The notes: generated by a model not told the origin, from the letters alone. DNA of 64,000 nt from WGAL01 sp964570865 (GCA_964570865.1 CAZMZM010000004.1:9392-73391); one strand, 5' to 3'; shown: positions 46,690 through 56,347, counted from the first letter of the stretch. Program-made: numbers and translations.

Positions 46690-48960
46690 ATGTTAGAAAT
46701 CAGAGGACACGCAAGAGGCGGACAAGGTATGGTAACTGCGTTCGAAATTCTTGCTAAAATTTTCAGTCAACTTGGCGATTACCATGTTCAGTCGTTTCCT
46801 GCATTTGGAGTTGAACGAACCGGAGCGCCGATACAAGCTTTTCTTAGAGTTGCAAAAGGTGAAATCCTGAACCGCAGCAATGTTTACAACCCGCATTTAA
46901 TAGTAGTTTTTGATGAATCTTTACTCGAGCAAGTTCCGGTTTTTGACGGACTTAGAGAAGGGGGTTCGGTTTTATTAAATACGGAACGCCCGCTCGAAAA
47001 CTTTAAGAAAGAACTTGAAAGTGTTTTTACCGTACCGGCTACTAAAATTTCATTGGAAAAAGGTTTGGGCAGTAAATCTCTTCCAATTGTTAATGCGGCG
47101 ATGATTGGCGCAATCATGAAATTAATTGATGCGGATATTGATATTGCAAAAATTGTTGTAGGCAAAAACGTACCTGTTAAACCCGAGGCAAATGCCGAGG
47201 CATCCGAAATTGCATTTAACAGTATTGTCGGTCTTGACAAATCAGATTTAAAATTGCACTATTTCCTCAATACGACTGAAATAGAAAAAGTTGATATTGA
47301 TGAAAATATTTTAAAAGCAGTCGGCGAACCGGAAATAGAAAAATATAAGGAGCCGTATTGGTTTCAGCCGATGTCTTTGAACAAAACAGGCAACTGGAGA
47401 GTTTTAACTCCGGAGTACGAAACCAAAATAGCGCCTTGTTCCTCCAATTGTCCGGCAGGAACAGATGTTCGCGAATTTATTAAACTTTCGGGTGAAGGTA
47501 AGTTTGAAGAAGCTGTGGAAGTTATTTACAAACATAATCCGTTCCCTGCGGTGTGCGGAAGAGTTTGCCCCCATTTTTGCGAAGAAGCTTGTAACAGGAA
47601 TGATTTGGATGAAGGAGTAAATATTGGCGCAGTGGAGAGATTTTTAGGCGACAGATTTAAAAATACAACTCCTAAAAAATCGTCGATTCAATATGAAGAA
47701 AAAATTGCCGTTATCGGAGGAGGACCCGCCGGACTTACAGCCGCTTTACAATTGCGACGCAGAGGTTACGATGTTACCGTATTTGAAGCTGCTCCTCTGG
47801 CAGGCGGAATGATGAGAACAGGTATTCCGAAATTCAGATTACCTGACGAAGCGCTCGATGATGAAATTAAAAGAATTGAAGAAGAAGGCGTTAAAATTAT
47901 TACAAACAAAAGAGTTAAAGTTAAAGATTTGGAAAATGAATTTTCTGCGGCTATTGTTTCAGTTGGTTCCCATATAGGGAGTAAGATGAATATTGCCAAC
48001 GAAGATTTATTGTTAGACGGAATCAAATTTCTTTACGACTTCAAACTTAACGGCAACAATCACGGAATTGAGAAAGGAGACACGGTTGCAATAATAGGGG
48101 GCGGAAATACTGCAATTGATGTTGCAAGAACCGCGCTGCGCCTCGGAGCTGTTCCAACAATCTACTATCGAAGAACTTCAAACGAAATGCCTGCTATTGC
48201 TCACGAAGTTGACGAAGCAATTGCAGAAGGAGTAAAGATTGAATTCTTAACTACTCCTGTTGCATTAACCGGAAGTGATAACGAGTTTACTCTTTCGATG
48301 ATTAAAATGAAACTGGGCGAACCTGACGAATCAGGAAGAAGAAAACCGGTACCTGTTGAAGACTCAGAATATACGATTAATGTCAATAAAGTTATTGCAG
48401 CAATCGGACAGCGTTTTGACGAATTTGTGTTTGACGGTAATAAAATTCCGGTTGAACAAGGTAAAATAGATGCTGACACGAATATCCCGGTATTTTGCGC
48501 CGGAGATATGGCTTGGGGCGGAACCGTAACGGAAGCTATCGGAAGCGGAAATAAAGTATCCGATGAAGTTCACGCTTTCTTCCGTTCACTTCCTTACAGT
48601 CATGAAGAAAATCATCCGACAGTTGTAATGCCGGTAGATATTAACTTTACTTACTACATGCCAACGCCGAGAATCAATAATGTTGTAAAACATGATATCG
48701 ATTTTTACGGCAATTTTGAAGAAGTAGTAGATGGATTGAAAGAGGAAGAAATTGTAAAAGAAACTTCCCGTTGTATGCATTGCGGCGAATGTTTTAGTTG
48801 CGGAAACTGCTATAATTACTGTCCTGATGCCGCTATTCATTTGGATGACGACGGACGTTTGCGCATCGATTATGATTATTGTAAAGGGTGTGGAATTTGT
48901 GTTCAGGAATGCCCGTGTTCTGCAATGACGTTTAATTTGAAAGAGGTGGTTTATGACTGA
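46690..48960 (+). CDS. 2-oxoacid:acceptor oxidoreductase gamma / GltD-like flavoprotein / ferredoxin (delta) fusion
   Basis: One 756-residue protein joins three parts. Residues 1-190 are the gamma subunit of pyruvate-type 2-oxoacid:ferredoxin oxidoreductases (EIRGHARGGQGMVTA). Residues 235-340 are a cysteine-rich Fe-S domain (CSSNCPAG, CGRVCPHFCEEACNR) and 340-650 a two-dinucleotide-binding flavoprotein like the glutamate synthase small subunit (VIGGGPAGLTAAL and AIIGGGNTAIDVA). Residues 695-750 are a two-[4Fe-4S] ferredoxin (CMHCGECFSCGNCYNYCP, CKGCGICVQECP), the delta part. The flavoprotein could pass electrons to or from NAD(P). GGAG precedes the ATG; the alpha gene overlaps by 8 bases. 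Confidence 0.93.
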   Translation: MLEIRGHARGGQGMVTAFEILAKIFSQLGDYHVQSFPAFGVERTGAPIQAFLRVAKGEILNRSNVYNPHLIVVFDESLLEQVPVFDGLREGGSVLLNTERPLENFKKELESVFTVPATKISLEKGLGSKSLPIVNAAMIGAIMKLIDADIDIAKIVVGKNVPVKPEANAEASEIAFNSIVGLDKSDLKLHYFLNTTEIEKVDIDENILKAVGEPEIEKYKEPYWFQPMSLNKTGNWRVLTPEYETKIAPCSSNCPAGTDVREFIKLSGEGKFEEAVEVIYKHNPFPAVCGRVCPHFCEEACNRNDLDEGVNIGAVERFLGDRFKNTTPKKSSIQYEEKIAVIGGGPAGLTAALQLRRRGYDVTVFEAAPLAGGMMRTGIPKFRLPDEALDDEIKRIEEEGVKIITNKRVKVKDLENEFSAAIVSVGSHIGSKMNIANEDLLLDGIKFLYDFKLNGNNHGIEKGDTVAIIGGGNTAIDVARTALRLGAVPTIYYRRTSNEMPAIAHEVDEAIAEGVKIEFLTTPVALTGSDNEFTLSMIKMKLGEPDESGRRKPVPVEDSEYTINVNKVIAAIGQRFDEFVFDGNKIPVEQGKIDADTNIPVFCAGDMAWGGTVTEAIGSGNKVSDEVHAFFRSLPYSHEENHPTVVMPVDINFTYYMPTPRINNVVKHDIDFYGNFEEVVDGLKEEEIVKETSRCMHCGECFSCGNCYNYCPDAAIHLDDDGRLRIDYDYCKGCGICVQECPCSAMTFNLKEVVYD

Positions 48961-50158
48961 GAAAATAAAAGAGATGAAAACCGAAGAGAAAGTTAGTTTC
49001 AACACTTATCCTCGTCACGAACAGAGAATAATGAAAGGTAATTTTGCCGCATCCGAAGCTGCAAAACTTTGCCGTATTGGATTTATTCCGGCTTACCCTA
49101 TTACTCCCCAAACAACAATTGTAGAAGATTTATCGGATAAAGTAGGACGCGGGGAATTGGATGCCGAGTATGTAAATATGGATAGCGAACATTCTGTGTT
49201 TGCTGCCGCAATGGGAGCAGCTTTGACGGGTGAAAGAGTTTTTACCGCAACTGCAGGACAAGGACTTTTTTACGCGCATGAAGTGCTACATGCAATTGCG
49301 CATTATCGTTTGCCGATGGTAGTCTGCAACGTAGGGCGTCCTTCAATCCCTTGGAATATTTGGTCGGATCAAACAGATTCTCTTGCGCAGCGTGATACCG
49401 GTTGGGTGCAATTCTACGGAGAAAGTTCGCAGGAAGTTTTAGATACGGTTATCCAAGCCTATATAATTGCCGAGACGCTTGATTTACCGGTGTTTGTTGT
49501 ACTTGACGCTTTCTATCAAAGCCATACAAGTGAAAACGTTTGGGTCCCCGACCAATCCTTGGTGGATGAGTTTTTACCTCCCAAGAAAAGTAAACCTTAC
49601 GAAATTGACGTTACAAATCCTAAAGCTGTTGGCGGGCTTGTTCAACCGGAGCATTACGGAAAGTTTAATTATGAGTATTGGGTGGATTTATTAAAGGTTG
49701 AAGACTTGGCTAACGAAGTAGGCGAAAAATTCGGGAAGCATTTCGGAAGGGATTATCGAGCAGTTGAAGCCGTAAATATCGGACCGCAAACAAAGATGGT
49801 TCTTGTTACAATTTCAAGTATTACAACAACAGCGCGCGGGGTTATTCGTAATCATCCCGATGTAGGATTATTAAAACTACGATTGTTCCACCCGTTTCCT
49901 AAAAATTCTGTTTTGGAAGCTGTTAAAGATTTATCGAATGATGTTCCGTTTGTTACGATTGAGCGTAATTTTGTCGGCGATAAAGTCGGTGCTATCAAGC
50001 AGGAAATGGAAAGGGCGTTTTACCGCGAAAGAAGCAATCCGATTTATGACGCATTTACCGGTCACGGCGGAAAAGATGTTCCTCCTGTAACAATCGAAAA
50101 AATAATTTACAGAATAAAAAATAATCCGAAAGATGTTACTTGGATTGATGTAGAGTAA
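48953..50158 (+). CDS. porA: 2-oxoacid:acceptor oxidoreductase alpha subunit (pyruvate type)
   Basis: This subunit, with beta, binds thiamine diphosphate and the substrate, splitting 2-oxoacids plus CoA into acyl-CoA and CO2. The 401 residues begin the family domain at GNFAASEAAKLCRIGFIPAYPITPQTT, then SEHSVFAAAMGAALTGER, FTATAGQGLFYAHE and the C-terminal EAVKDLSNDVPFVTIERN. Pyruvate is the most likely substrate given the PorA-like PITPQTT region, but related 2-oxoacids cannot be excluded. GAGG precedes the ATG, which lies 8 bases inside the fusion gene. Confidence 0.93.
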   Translation: MTEKIKEMKTEEKVSFNTYPRHEQRIMKGNFAASEAAKLCRIGFIPAYPITPQTTIVEDLSDKVGRGELDAEYVNMDSEHSVFAAAMGAALTGERVFTATAGQGLFYAHEVLHAIAHYRLPMVVCNVGRPSIPWNIWSDQTDSLAQRDTGWVQFYGESSQEVLDTVIQAYIIAETLDLPVFVVLDAFYQSHTSENVWVPDQSLVDEFLPPKKSKPYEIDVTNPKAVGGLVQPEHYGKFNYEYWVDLLKVEDLANEVGEKFGKHFGRDYRAVEAVNIGPQTKMVLVTISSITTTARGVIRNHPDVGLLKLRLFHPFPKNSVLEAVKDLSNDVPFVTIERNFVGDKVGAIKQEMERAFYRERSNPIYDAFTGHGGKDVPPVTIEKIIYRIKNNPKDVTWIDVE

Positions 50159-50177
50159 AACAATAGTGGAGAAAATT

Positions 50178-51101
50178 ATGCAACCAGCAATGGATTTTTT
50201 AATAAAAGATGAAAAAGTTTTTTCCGGCGGATTAAGTTGCCGCGGCTGCGGATGGTCTTTGTTAGTAAGGCATCTTTCAAGCATTCTCGGAGAAAACACT
50301 GTTTATGTTGTCCCCGCTTCCTGTTTTTCGATTATTGCGGGACCATATCCTTTAAATGAGATAAAAGGGAGTATTGTTCACACCGTATTTGCCGCAGCAC
50401 CTGCTACCGCTACCGGAATTAGACATGCTCTGGACAGACAAGGAAAAAAGGATGCAAACGTTGTAATCCTTGCCGGTGACGGCGGAACCTTTGATATAGG
50501 TTTTCAATCCCTATCGGGAGCGGCGTCAAGAGGCGAGAACATGATTTACCTAGTTAATAATAACGGAGCTTACATGAATACCGGTATTCAGACGAGCACC
50601 GCAACACCTTACGGAGCGGTAACGACAACTAATCCTCAGTCAAATTATAAAAAGACTTGGCCTAAAGATTTAATGGGAATAATAGCCGCTCACAATATTC
50701 CTTATGCTGCGACAGCTTCGTTGGCGTTTATGGAAGATTATCGCCGTAAAATAAAAAAGGCAAAGGAAATGGAAGGATTTAGATTTTTAATGGTTGACGG
50801 ACCATGCCCTCCGGGACATAAAATTGATCCGGCACAATCTATTTCGGTTTCGCGTCTTGCAGTCGAATCAAAAATGTATCCTTTGTTTGAAGTGGAACAT
50901 CAGCAGTTTACAATAAATTATTTCCCGCAAAAGTTTGTTCCTGTTGAGGAATGCATGCGCCCACAAGGACGTTTCCGTCACCTTTTCAAAGATGAGAATA
51001 AACGTGTGCTGGAAGATGTTCAAAAGCATACGAACCATTATTGGGATAAGTTATTGGCATTAGAAAAAATGACACACGAGCTAAATATTTTTGACGAATA
51101 A
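50178..51101 (+). CDS. porB: 2-oxoacid:acceptor oxidoreductase beta subunit (pyruvate type)
   Basis: The thiamine-diphosphate-binding subunit. About 307 residues carry LSCRGCGW (Cys21 and Cys24), Cys49 and Cys210, the four ligands of the proximal [4Fe-4S] cluster in PorB, and the TPP motif GDGGTFDIG...NNNGAYMNTG (about 100-136). TATPYGAVTTTNP is the usual pyruvate-enzyme segment. I chose ATG 50178 because GGAG is 6 bases upstream; a GTG at 50166 would add four residues. It ends the operon before a terminator. Confidence 0.94.
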   Translation: MQPAMDFLIKDEKVFSGGLSCRGCGWSLLVRHLSSILGENTVYVVPASCFSIIAGPYPLNEIKGSIVHTVFAAAPATATGIRHALDRQGKKDANVVILAGDGGTFDIGFQSLSGAASRGENMIYLVNNNGAYMNTGIQTSTATPYGAVTTTNPQSNYKKTWPKDLMGIIAAHNIPYAATASLAFMEDYRRKIKKAKEMEGFRFLMVDGPCPPGHKIDPAQSISVSRLAVESKMYPLFEVEHQQFTINYFPQKFVPVEECMRPQGRFRHLFKDENKRVLEDVQKHTNHYWDKLLALEKMTHELNIFDE

Positions 51102-51125
51102 TTCCGGCTTAATATTTTATTTAGG

Positions 51126-51153
51126 ATGCCGGCAAAAATTGTCGGCATTTTTT
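51126..51153 (+). terminator. Rho-independent terminator after porB
   Basis: ATGCCGGC (51126-51133) pairs with GTCGGCAT (51141-51148), one G-T pair, followed by Ts. Confidence 0.85.
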
Positions 51154-51290
51154 ATTTTGATAAATTGATAAATTCTTAACATCTTGTAAGTTGAATTTTT
51201 TATTTATTTCATTCGCACTCATTGATTTTGTCCTATATCACAAATATAAAAGTGTTGAAATATTATGTTTAATTATTATTAAGGAAGATG

Positions 51291-52676
51291 ATGAAAAAAG
51301 TTATTCTGATGCTATTTATCGGCATCTTGTTTGCAAGCGGTACTGTTAAAGCTCAGTACGATTATTCCGTTACCGACGGACTTTTTGGCGAGCAGCTAAA
51401 ATCCACACTTCACAATATGATTAAGGGGCACATACGCTTTCCTTATTCGTCCGGTTCAACCGATGTTTGGAACATATTAACCGTAGCTGATAGAGATCCA
51501 AATAATCCGGATAATGTTGTTTTAATTTATACCGGCTTTTCTGTTAACGGGCCTCAGGAATATGCAGGCGGAAGCGGGTGGAACAGGGAACATGTTTGGG
51601 CAAAATCGCACGGTTTTCCCAGCAGTGGCGATACGGCTTATACTGATTGTAACCACCTTAAAGCATGTGATATTTCTACTAACTCTGCGCGAGGCACAAA
51701 GGATTTTGATGATGGCGGGCAGCAATATTTTGATGGAGGAACCGTACCGACGGAATGTCATTATACTTCAACATCTTGGGAGCCGCGCCCCGCAGTAAAA
51801 GGAGATGTAGCGAGAATAATGTTTTACATGGTTACACGTTACTCGGCTCCAAGTTCACTCGAATTAATTCTCGTGGACTATACCGGAACACAAACTTACA
51901 CGCCAAAGTTCGGAAAGCTTTCAACTTTACTAAGATGGAATCGTGAAGATCCGCCGGACGATTTTGAACGTAGAAGAAACAGAGTAATTTATAGTTTCCA
52001 GCATAATAAAAATCCATATATTGATCATCCGGAATTTGCTGACAGATTTTACAATCCCGATTCATTTATTGTCGTAACAGCAAAAACCGTTGCCCCTTAT
52101 AAATTTGTTGTAGAGTTTACCGAAGATGTCGATCCTTCAACCGGAAGCGACGCAAATAATTATGAATTGTTTAATTCCAACGTGGCAATTAATTCCGCAG
52201 AAGTAGGTTTTGATGGCGACAATAAAAAAGTTGAACTTACTTGCACACAAAATTTCCCCGATTCGATGTATATAGTGAGAGTTAATAATGTTAAATCCGT
52301 TAATGGCAAAACCGTAATTGCAAACTCATTAGCTACATTTGCAAATAATCCTGCCGTTGGAGTTGATGACGAATCGACGGAAGTTAGAAGTTTTAAGCTT
52401 AATCAAAATTATCCAAACCCGTTCAATCCCACTACTAATATAAGTTATGTTCTACCGAATGAGAGTTTTGTTACTCTCAAGGTTTTTGATATACTCGGCA
52501 ATGAGGTTGCAACATTGGTTAACGGGATACAAAATGTAGGTGAGCATAATATTATGTTTGATGCAAGTTCAAATGTATCAAAAACAATTACATCCGGAAT
52601 TTATTTCTATCGCCTTACCGCTTCATTTAACGGGAAAGCGAAGTCAATAACAAAGAAGATGATGTTGTTGAAATAG
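51291..52676 (+). CDS. Secreted endonuclease I family nuclease with type IX secretion tail
   Basis: About 461 residues with a signal peptide (MKKVILMLFIGILFASGTVKAQ). Residues 20-235 match the endonuclease I (EndA/NucM) family: NREHVWAKSHGFP with the catalytic His, then DCNHLKACDISTNSARG. Residues 245-350 look like an Ig-like adhesive domain, and the last ~85 residues are a type A type IX secretion sorting tail (NQNYPNPFNPTT, LKVFDILGNEVATLV, SGIYFYRL). The enzyme should be exported across the outer membrane to digest DNA outside the cell. ATG 51291 fits AAGGAAG better than ATG 51288. Confidence 0.9.
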   Translation: MKKVILMLFIGILFASGTVKAQYDYSVTDGLFGEQLKSTLHNMIKGHIRFPYSSGSTDVWNILTVADRDPNNPDNVVLIYTGFSVNGPQEYAGGSGWNREHVWAKSHGFPSSGDTAYTDCNHLKACDISTNSARGTKDFDDGGQQYFDGGTVPTECHYTSTSWEPRPAVKGDVARIMFYMVTRYSAPSSLELILVDYTGTQTYTPKFGKLSTLLRWNREDPPDDFERRRNRVIYSFQHNKNPYIDHPEFADRFYNPDSFIVVTAKTVAPYKFVVEFTEDVDPSTGSDANNYELFNSNVAINSAEVGFDGDNKKVELTCTQNFPDSMYIVRVNNVKSVNGKTVIANSLATFANNPAVGVDDESTEVRSFKLNQNYPNPFNPTTNISYVLPNESFVTLKVFDILGNEVATLVNGIQNVGEHNIMFDASSNVSKTITSGIYFYRLTASFNGKAKSITKKMMLLK

Positions 52677-52704
52677 ATAGTTACTTGCAATAGAAAATAT
52701 TTTT

Positions 52705-52735
52705 AAGAGCGATTATTCAATCGCTCTTTTTTTTT
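52705..52735 (+). terminator. Rho-independent terminator after the nuclease gene
   Basis: AAGAGCGATT (52705-52714) pairs perfectly with AATCGCTCTT (52719-52728) over ATTC, followed by Ts to 52735. Confidence 0.9.
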
Positions 52736-52914
52736 GTAATCTCAATGGTAAATTTTTCCTTAACATAGAGTGAAATCTGCCATTTTGAAAAGCCGGGTTT
52801 TAACGGATGATTAAGTATCTCAAACGGAGTAATGTCGGAAATATCGAGTATTTCTATGATTTTATTAGATGAAATTATAGAAGAGAAGTAGGGGCAAGAT
52901 AATAAAAAAGTCCG
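52717..52914 (-). pseudogene. Possible 3' fragment of an unidentified gene
   Basis: On the minus strand one frame is open for over 60 codons to a TGA at 52717-52719 and reads protein-like sequence (ILDISDITPFEILNHPLK, then PGFSKWQISLYVKEKFTIEI). It has no ATG, GTG or TTG, and its upstream end runs into the terminator of the 88-residue gene, so it would be a gene remnant. Its last codons overlap the nuclease terminator, which may explain part of the open frame. Family not recognised. Confidence 0.3.
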
Positions 52915-52929
52915 GCATTAAACCGGACT
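52904..52929 (-). terminator. Rho-independent terminator of the nuo run
   Basis: On the minus strand AGTCCGG pairs with CCGGACT (52923-52929 with 52909-52915) over 7 bases and is followed by six Ts. It lies just after the stop of the 88-residue gene. Confidence 0.85.
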
Positions 52930-52935
52930 GAAAGT

Positions 52936-53202
52936 TTAATCTAATTTAAGAAGGAACACCCACGATTGGTTTTCGACGAGCGGGGAAGCCTCATTATTTT
53001 TAACCAAGTCTGCCATTAGCTCCTTACTTAAATTTTCTAATTCGGTATATGATAACTTAATCTTTTTCGAATCGAAATAGTTTTTTATTGCAAATTGCAC
53101 ATCTCTTAAGAAGATGTTCGATTTGTAATAAACAGGAAATGTGTTTGACATATATTTGAAAAAGTTAGACTTATTATTTATTAATTCTTGAAGATGATTC
53201 AT
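52936..53202 (-). CDS. Small hypothetical protein at the end of the nuo run
   Basis: An 88-residue, mostly helical, charged protein with no membrane segment, signal peptide or cysteine (MNHLQELINNKSNFFKYM, KIKLSYTELENLSKELMADL). A GGAG site precedes its ATG, it starts 34 bases after nuoN, and a strong terminator follows its stop, so it is probably translated and co-transcribed with nuo. I do not recognise the family; a role in complex I is only guilt by association. Confidence 0.65.
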   Translation of the reverse strand: MNHLQELINNKSNFFKYMSNTFPVYYKSNIFLRDVQFAIKNYFDSKKIKLSYTELENLSKELMADLVKNNEASPLVENQSWVFLLKLD

Positions 53203-53236
53203 CGAATTCTCCGGTTAAAAAACTTCATGTTAATTA

Positions 53237-54745
53237 TTAAAGTCCCAGCAAATGAATTGACTGCTGAGCCAAATCAACTATTGTTTGGAAAAAGATACCG
53301 AACAATAAAGTCGGAATTGCCAATATCAGCAACATTGTTTTGTCAAAAATCGGAGCATCTATTTTTGGAGTCATTTCATTCGGTTTATTGAAATACATAT
53401 GTTTCATAATCCGCATATAATAATAAACCGACAATGTTGCGTTCAGTAAACCGATTACTGCGAGAGCAATAAGTTTAGCATCAACCAACGCTATAAAAAT
53501 ATAAAGTTTGCCGATAAAACCTGCAAAGGGCGGAACGCCTGACAACGAAAATAAGAATATTCCAAATACAACTCCAATCAGCGGACTGGTTTTTCCTAAG
53601 CCGTCATAATCATTAATATCTTCGCTCCCGATTTTATTGCGAACAACCATTACGGTGTAGAAAGCGCCAAGGTTCATCAATAAATAAAATACGAAATAAA
53701 CTAAAATAGCCAAGAGCGATTCATTGGAGAATGCGGCAAATGCTGCAATGAGGTATCCTGCATGTGCAATACTCGAATATGCAAGAAGCCGTTTTAAATT
53801 ATCCTGCCAAAGTGCTACCAAGTTACCAACAGACATTGTAAGGATTGCAATTAAGATAATAAATGTTCTCCAATCAACTCCTGAAATTAATGTCCAAAAA
53901 CCGTGACTATCAACGCTTGAAACAAATCCCAATTGAATTACTCGTACCATGAATGCAAAACCGGCTGCTTTACTTGCCACAGAAAGGTAAGCGGTAATTG
54001 GTAAGGGAGCGCCTTCGTAAACGTCAGGAGTCCAGAAATGAAACGGTACGGCGGAAATCTTGTAACCAATTCCAACAAACACCAGAATTGAGGCGATTGT
54101 CATTGTAATAAATTCAAATCCTTGAATATTACCCGCAGCAGCAATTGCATGCAGATTTGTAGTGCCGTAAAGTCCGTATATCAGAGAAATACCAAACAAC
54201 ATAATTCCGGAAGAAACCGAACCGTAAATCATATACTTTAATGATGATTCCGACGGGCGTTTTTGCAATTTTAAAAATCCGGCTAAAACATATGAAGAAA
54301 GCGACATTAACTCAACGGAGACATAAATTAAGATAAAATCCGTGGCAGAAGAGAGGAACATCATTCCTAAAATCATACCAAACATTAATGTGTAATACTC
54401 GCCGGAACGTGCCGTTACCGATTTAATTTCATCTGACGAAATCGACATTAAGATTACTACAACAGATGAAACGACAATAATCATTTTAATAAACGTACTG
54501 AACGGGTCAAGGGCAAATAATCCTATAGTTGAACCGGGCCGAGTAAAGAATGCTGCAGCTGTTTGACCGAATTGCGCTACTAACAGTAAAAATGTTACTA
54601 CTAATCCCGCAATACCGATATAAGGAATTATTGTTTTCTTTTCCTTAAAGATTAAATCGAAAATCAGAACTACCACAAGGGTAATTGCAATAGCAATCTC
54701 CGGCTTAATCATGCCAAGCGAATCGATAAAATTTGTTAAACTCAT
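53237..54745 (-). CDS. nuoN: NADH-quinone oxidoreductase subunit N
   Basis: NuoN is one of three antiporter-like proton-pumping membrane subunits of complex I. The 502-residue protein has about 14 hydrophobic helices and the Mrp-type core: YVSVELMSLSSYVL with the conserved Glu in TM5, a Lys in YKISAVPFHFWTPDVYEGAP, and LKRLLAYSSIAHAGYL. nuoM precedes it by 27 bases. Confidence 0.97.
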   Translation of the reverse strand: MSLTNFIDSLGMIKPEIAIAITLVVVLIFDLIFKEKKTIIPYIGIAGLVVTFLLLVAQFGQTAAAFFTRPGSTIGLFALDPFSTFIKMIIVVSSVVVILMSISSDEIKSVTARSGEYYTLMFGMILGMMFLSSATDFILIYVSVELMSLSSYVLAGFLKLQKRPSESSLKYMIYGSVSSGIMLFGISLIYGLYGTTNLHAIAAAGNIQGFEFITMTIASILVFVGIGYKISAVPFHFWTPDVYEGAPLPITAYLSVASKAAGFAFMVRVIQLGFVSSVDSHGFWTLISGVDWRTFIILIAILTMSVGNLVALWQDNLKRLLAYSSIAHAGYLIAAFAAFSNESLLAILVYFVFYLLMNLGAFYTVMVVRNKIGSEDINDYDGLGKTSPLIGVVFGIFLFSLSGVPPFAGFIGKLYIFIALVDAKLIALAVIGLLNATLSVYYYMRIMKHMYFNKPNEMTPKIDAPIFDKTMLLILAIPTLLFGIFFQTIVDLAQQSIHLLGL

Positions 54746-54772
54746 AATTTATGTCAATATCCTAAATTCGTT

Positions 54773-56347
54773 CTAAAATGGTGCAGTGTTAAGAAAATGA
54801 ACAAAAGTCTTAACAGATGTATTCATAAACTCAATTGCTGTTCCCGGCTGAACACCAAGATAGAGAATTACTATTGTCAGCGGAATAAACATAAGATATT
54901 CTCTCGGAGTCAAGTCTTCCATGAAACTCCATTTTTCATTAAACTTACCGAAGAATATTCGTTGTAATGTCCACAACATATAAGCTGCGCCAAGTAAAAT
55001 TCCCAATAAACCAATGATGGTAAGAGTTCTGGTTACGGTGGAACCGAAACCTCCCAAGAAAACGAGTGATTCGGAAATAAATCCGCTTAATCCGGGAAGT
55101 CCGATTGCGGCAAAGAAGGCAACCGTAACAAATCCGGTGTAAACAGGTAATTTGTTTGCCAATCCCCCAAATTCGTAAATACCTCTTGTGTGCGCTCTAT
55201 CGTAAATAACGCCGACACTAAGGAATAACATTGCCGTAATAGTACCGTGATTGAACATCTGGAATATGGCGCCGGTTATACCGGTTACCGAAAGCGTAGC
55301 CATACCGAGTAAAACGTATCCCATGTGGGAAATAGACGAATAGGCGATAAGTTTCTTGAAATCTTTTTGAGCTAAAGCGACCAAAGCGCCGTATATGATA
55401 TTAATTACTCCAAACAATCCGATATACCAAGCCAATTCTCTGGTAATTTCAGGGAAGATCGGGAAACTAATTCTTAAAATTCCATAAGTACCCATTTTCA
55501 GAAGTACGCCGGCAAGAATAACACTTATCGGAGTAGGAGCTTCAACGTGAGCATCCGGTAACCAAGTGTGGAACGGAAACATCGGTATTTTAATTGCAAA
55601 TCCGACAAAGAGGAAGATGTAAGCAATTAAGCGCCAATTATTCGGATTTTGCGGGGAGAGTATTCCCGTTGCCGAATATGCTGAAGCCTTAGTAAGTTCA
55701 ATTAAATTAAATGTGTGCAGCTGAACTCCGTTTACTGTTTCTGTTGCGCTGAAGTAAAGTGCAATCATTGTGAGTAAAATAAAAATTGATCCGAACAAAG
55801 TATAAATAAAGAACTTAATAGCTGCATATTCCTTACGAGGACCGCCCCAAATACCGATGAGGAAGTACATGGGAAGAAGCATGATTTCCCAGAATACGTA
55901 AAAAAGGAAGAAATCTAACGCTACAAAAACTCCCATCATTCCGGTATCGAGTAAAAGGAACATAATAAAATAACCTTTTACCATTTTGGTAATATTCCAT
56001 GAAGAAAGGGTAGCGATAAAGGAAACAAAAGCAGTCAAAAATACCATCAGAATGCTTAACCCGTCAACTCCAAGGAAGTAGTCAATTTTAATAGTTCCAA
56101 TCCACGAGACATTAGGAATGGTAATCCAGCGAGCTTTCTCTACAAATTGAAATGTAGAAGCATCAAGAATGCCTGCTTTGCTAAAATCAAAAGCAAAGAG
56201 CATGATTGTTGCCAAAACCAACTGAAGTGCGGTTGCTGCAAGCGCCGTATATCTGACGACATTATCTTGTCCTTTTCGCATGAAAAGAATTGCAACCATT
56301 CCCGCTACCGGGATAAATGTAATCAATGTTAAAATCGGAAAACTCAT
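54773..56347 (-). CDS. nuoM: NADH-quinone oxidoreductase subunit M
   Basis: NuoM is the middle antiporter-like proton-pumping subunit. The 524 residues carry FYVFWEIMLLPMYFLIGIWGG (TM5 glutamate), KIPMFPFHTWLPDAHVEAPTP, and FKKLIAYSSISHMGYVLLG, with about 14 membrane helices. nuoL lies 34 bases upstream. Confidence 0.98.
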   Translation of the reverse strand: MSFPILTLITFIPVAGMVAILFMRKGQDNVVRYTALAATALQLVLATIMLFAFDFSKAGILDASTFQFVEKARWITIPNVSWIGTIKIDYFLGVDGLSILMVFLTAFVSFIATLSSWNITKMVKGYFIMFLLLDTGMMGVFVALDFFLFYVFWEIMLLPMYFLIGIWGGPRKEYAAIKFFIYTLFGSIFILLTMIALYFSATETVNGVQLHTFNLIELTKASAYSATGILSPQNPNNWRLIAYIFLFVGFAIKIPMFPFHTWLPDAHVEAPTPISVILAGVLLKMGTYGILRISFPIFPEITRELAWYIGLFGVINIIYGALVALAQKDFKKLIAYSSISHMGYVLLGMATLSVTGITGAIFQMFNHGTITAMLFLSVGVIYDRAHTRGIYEFGGLANKLPVYTGFVTVAFFAAIGLPGLSGFISESLVFLGGFGSTVTRTLTIIGLLGILLGAAYMLWTLQRIFFGKFNEKWSFMEDLTPREYLMFIPLTIVILYLGVQPGTAIEFMNTSVKTFVHFLNTAPF

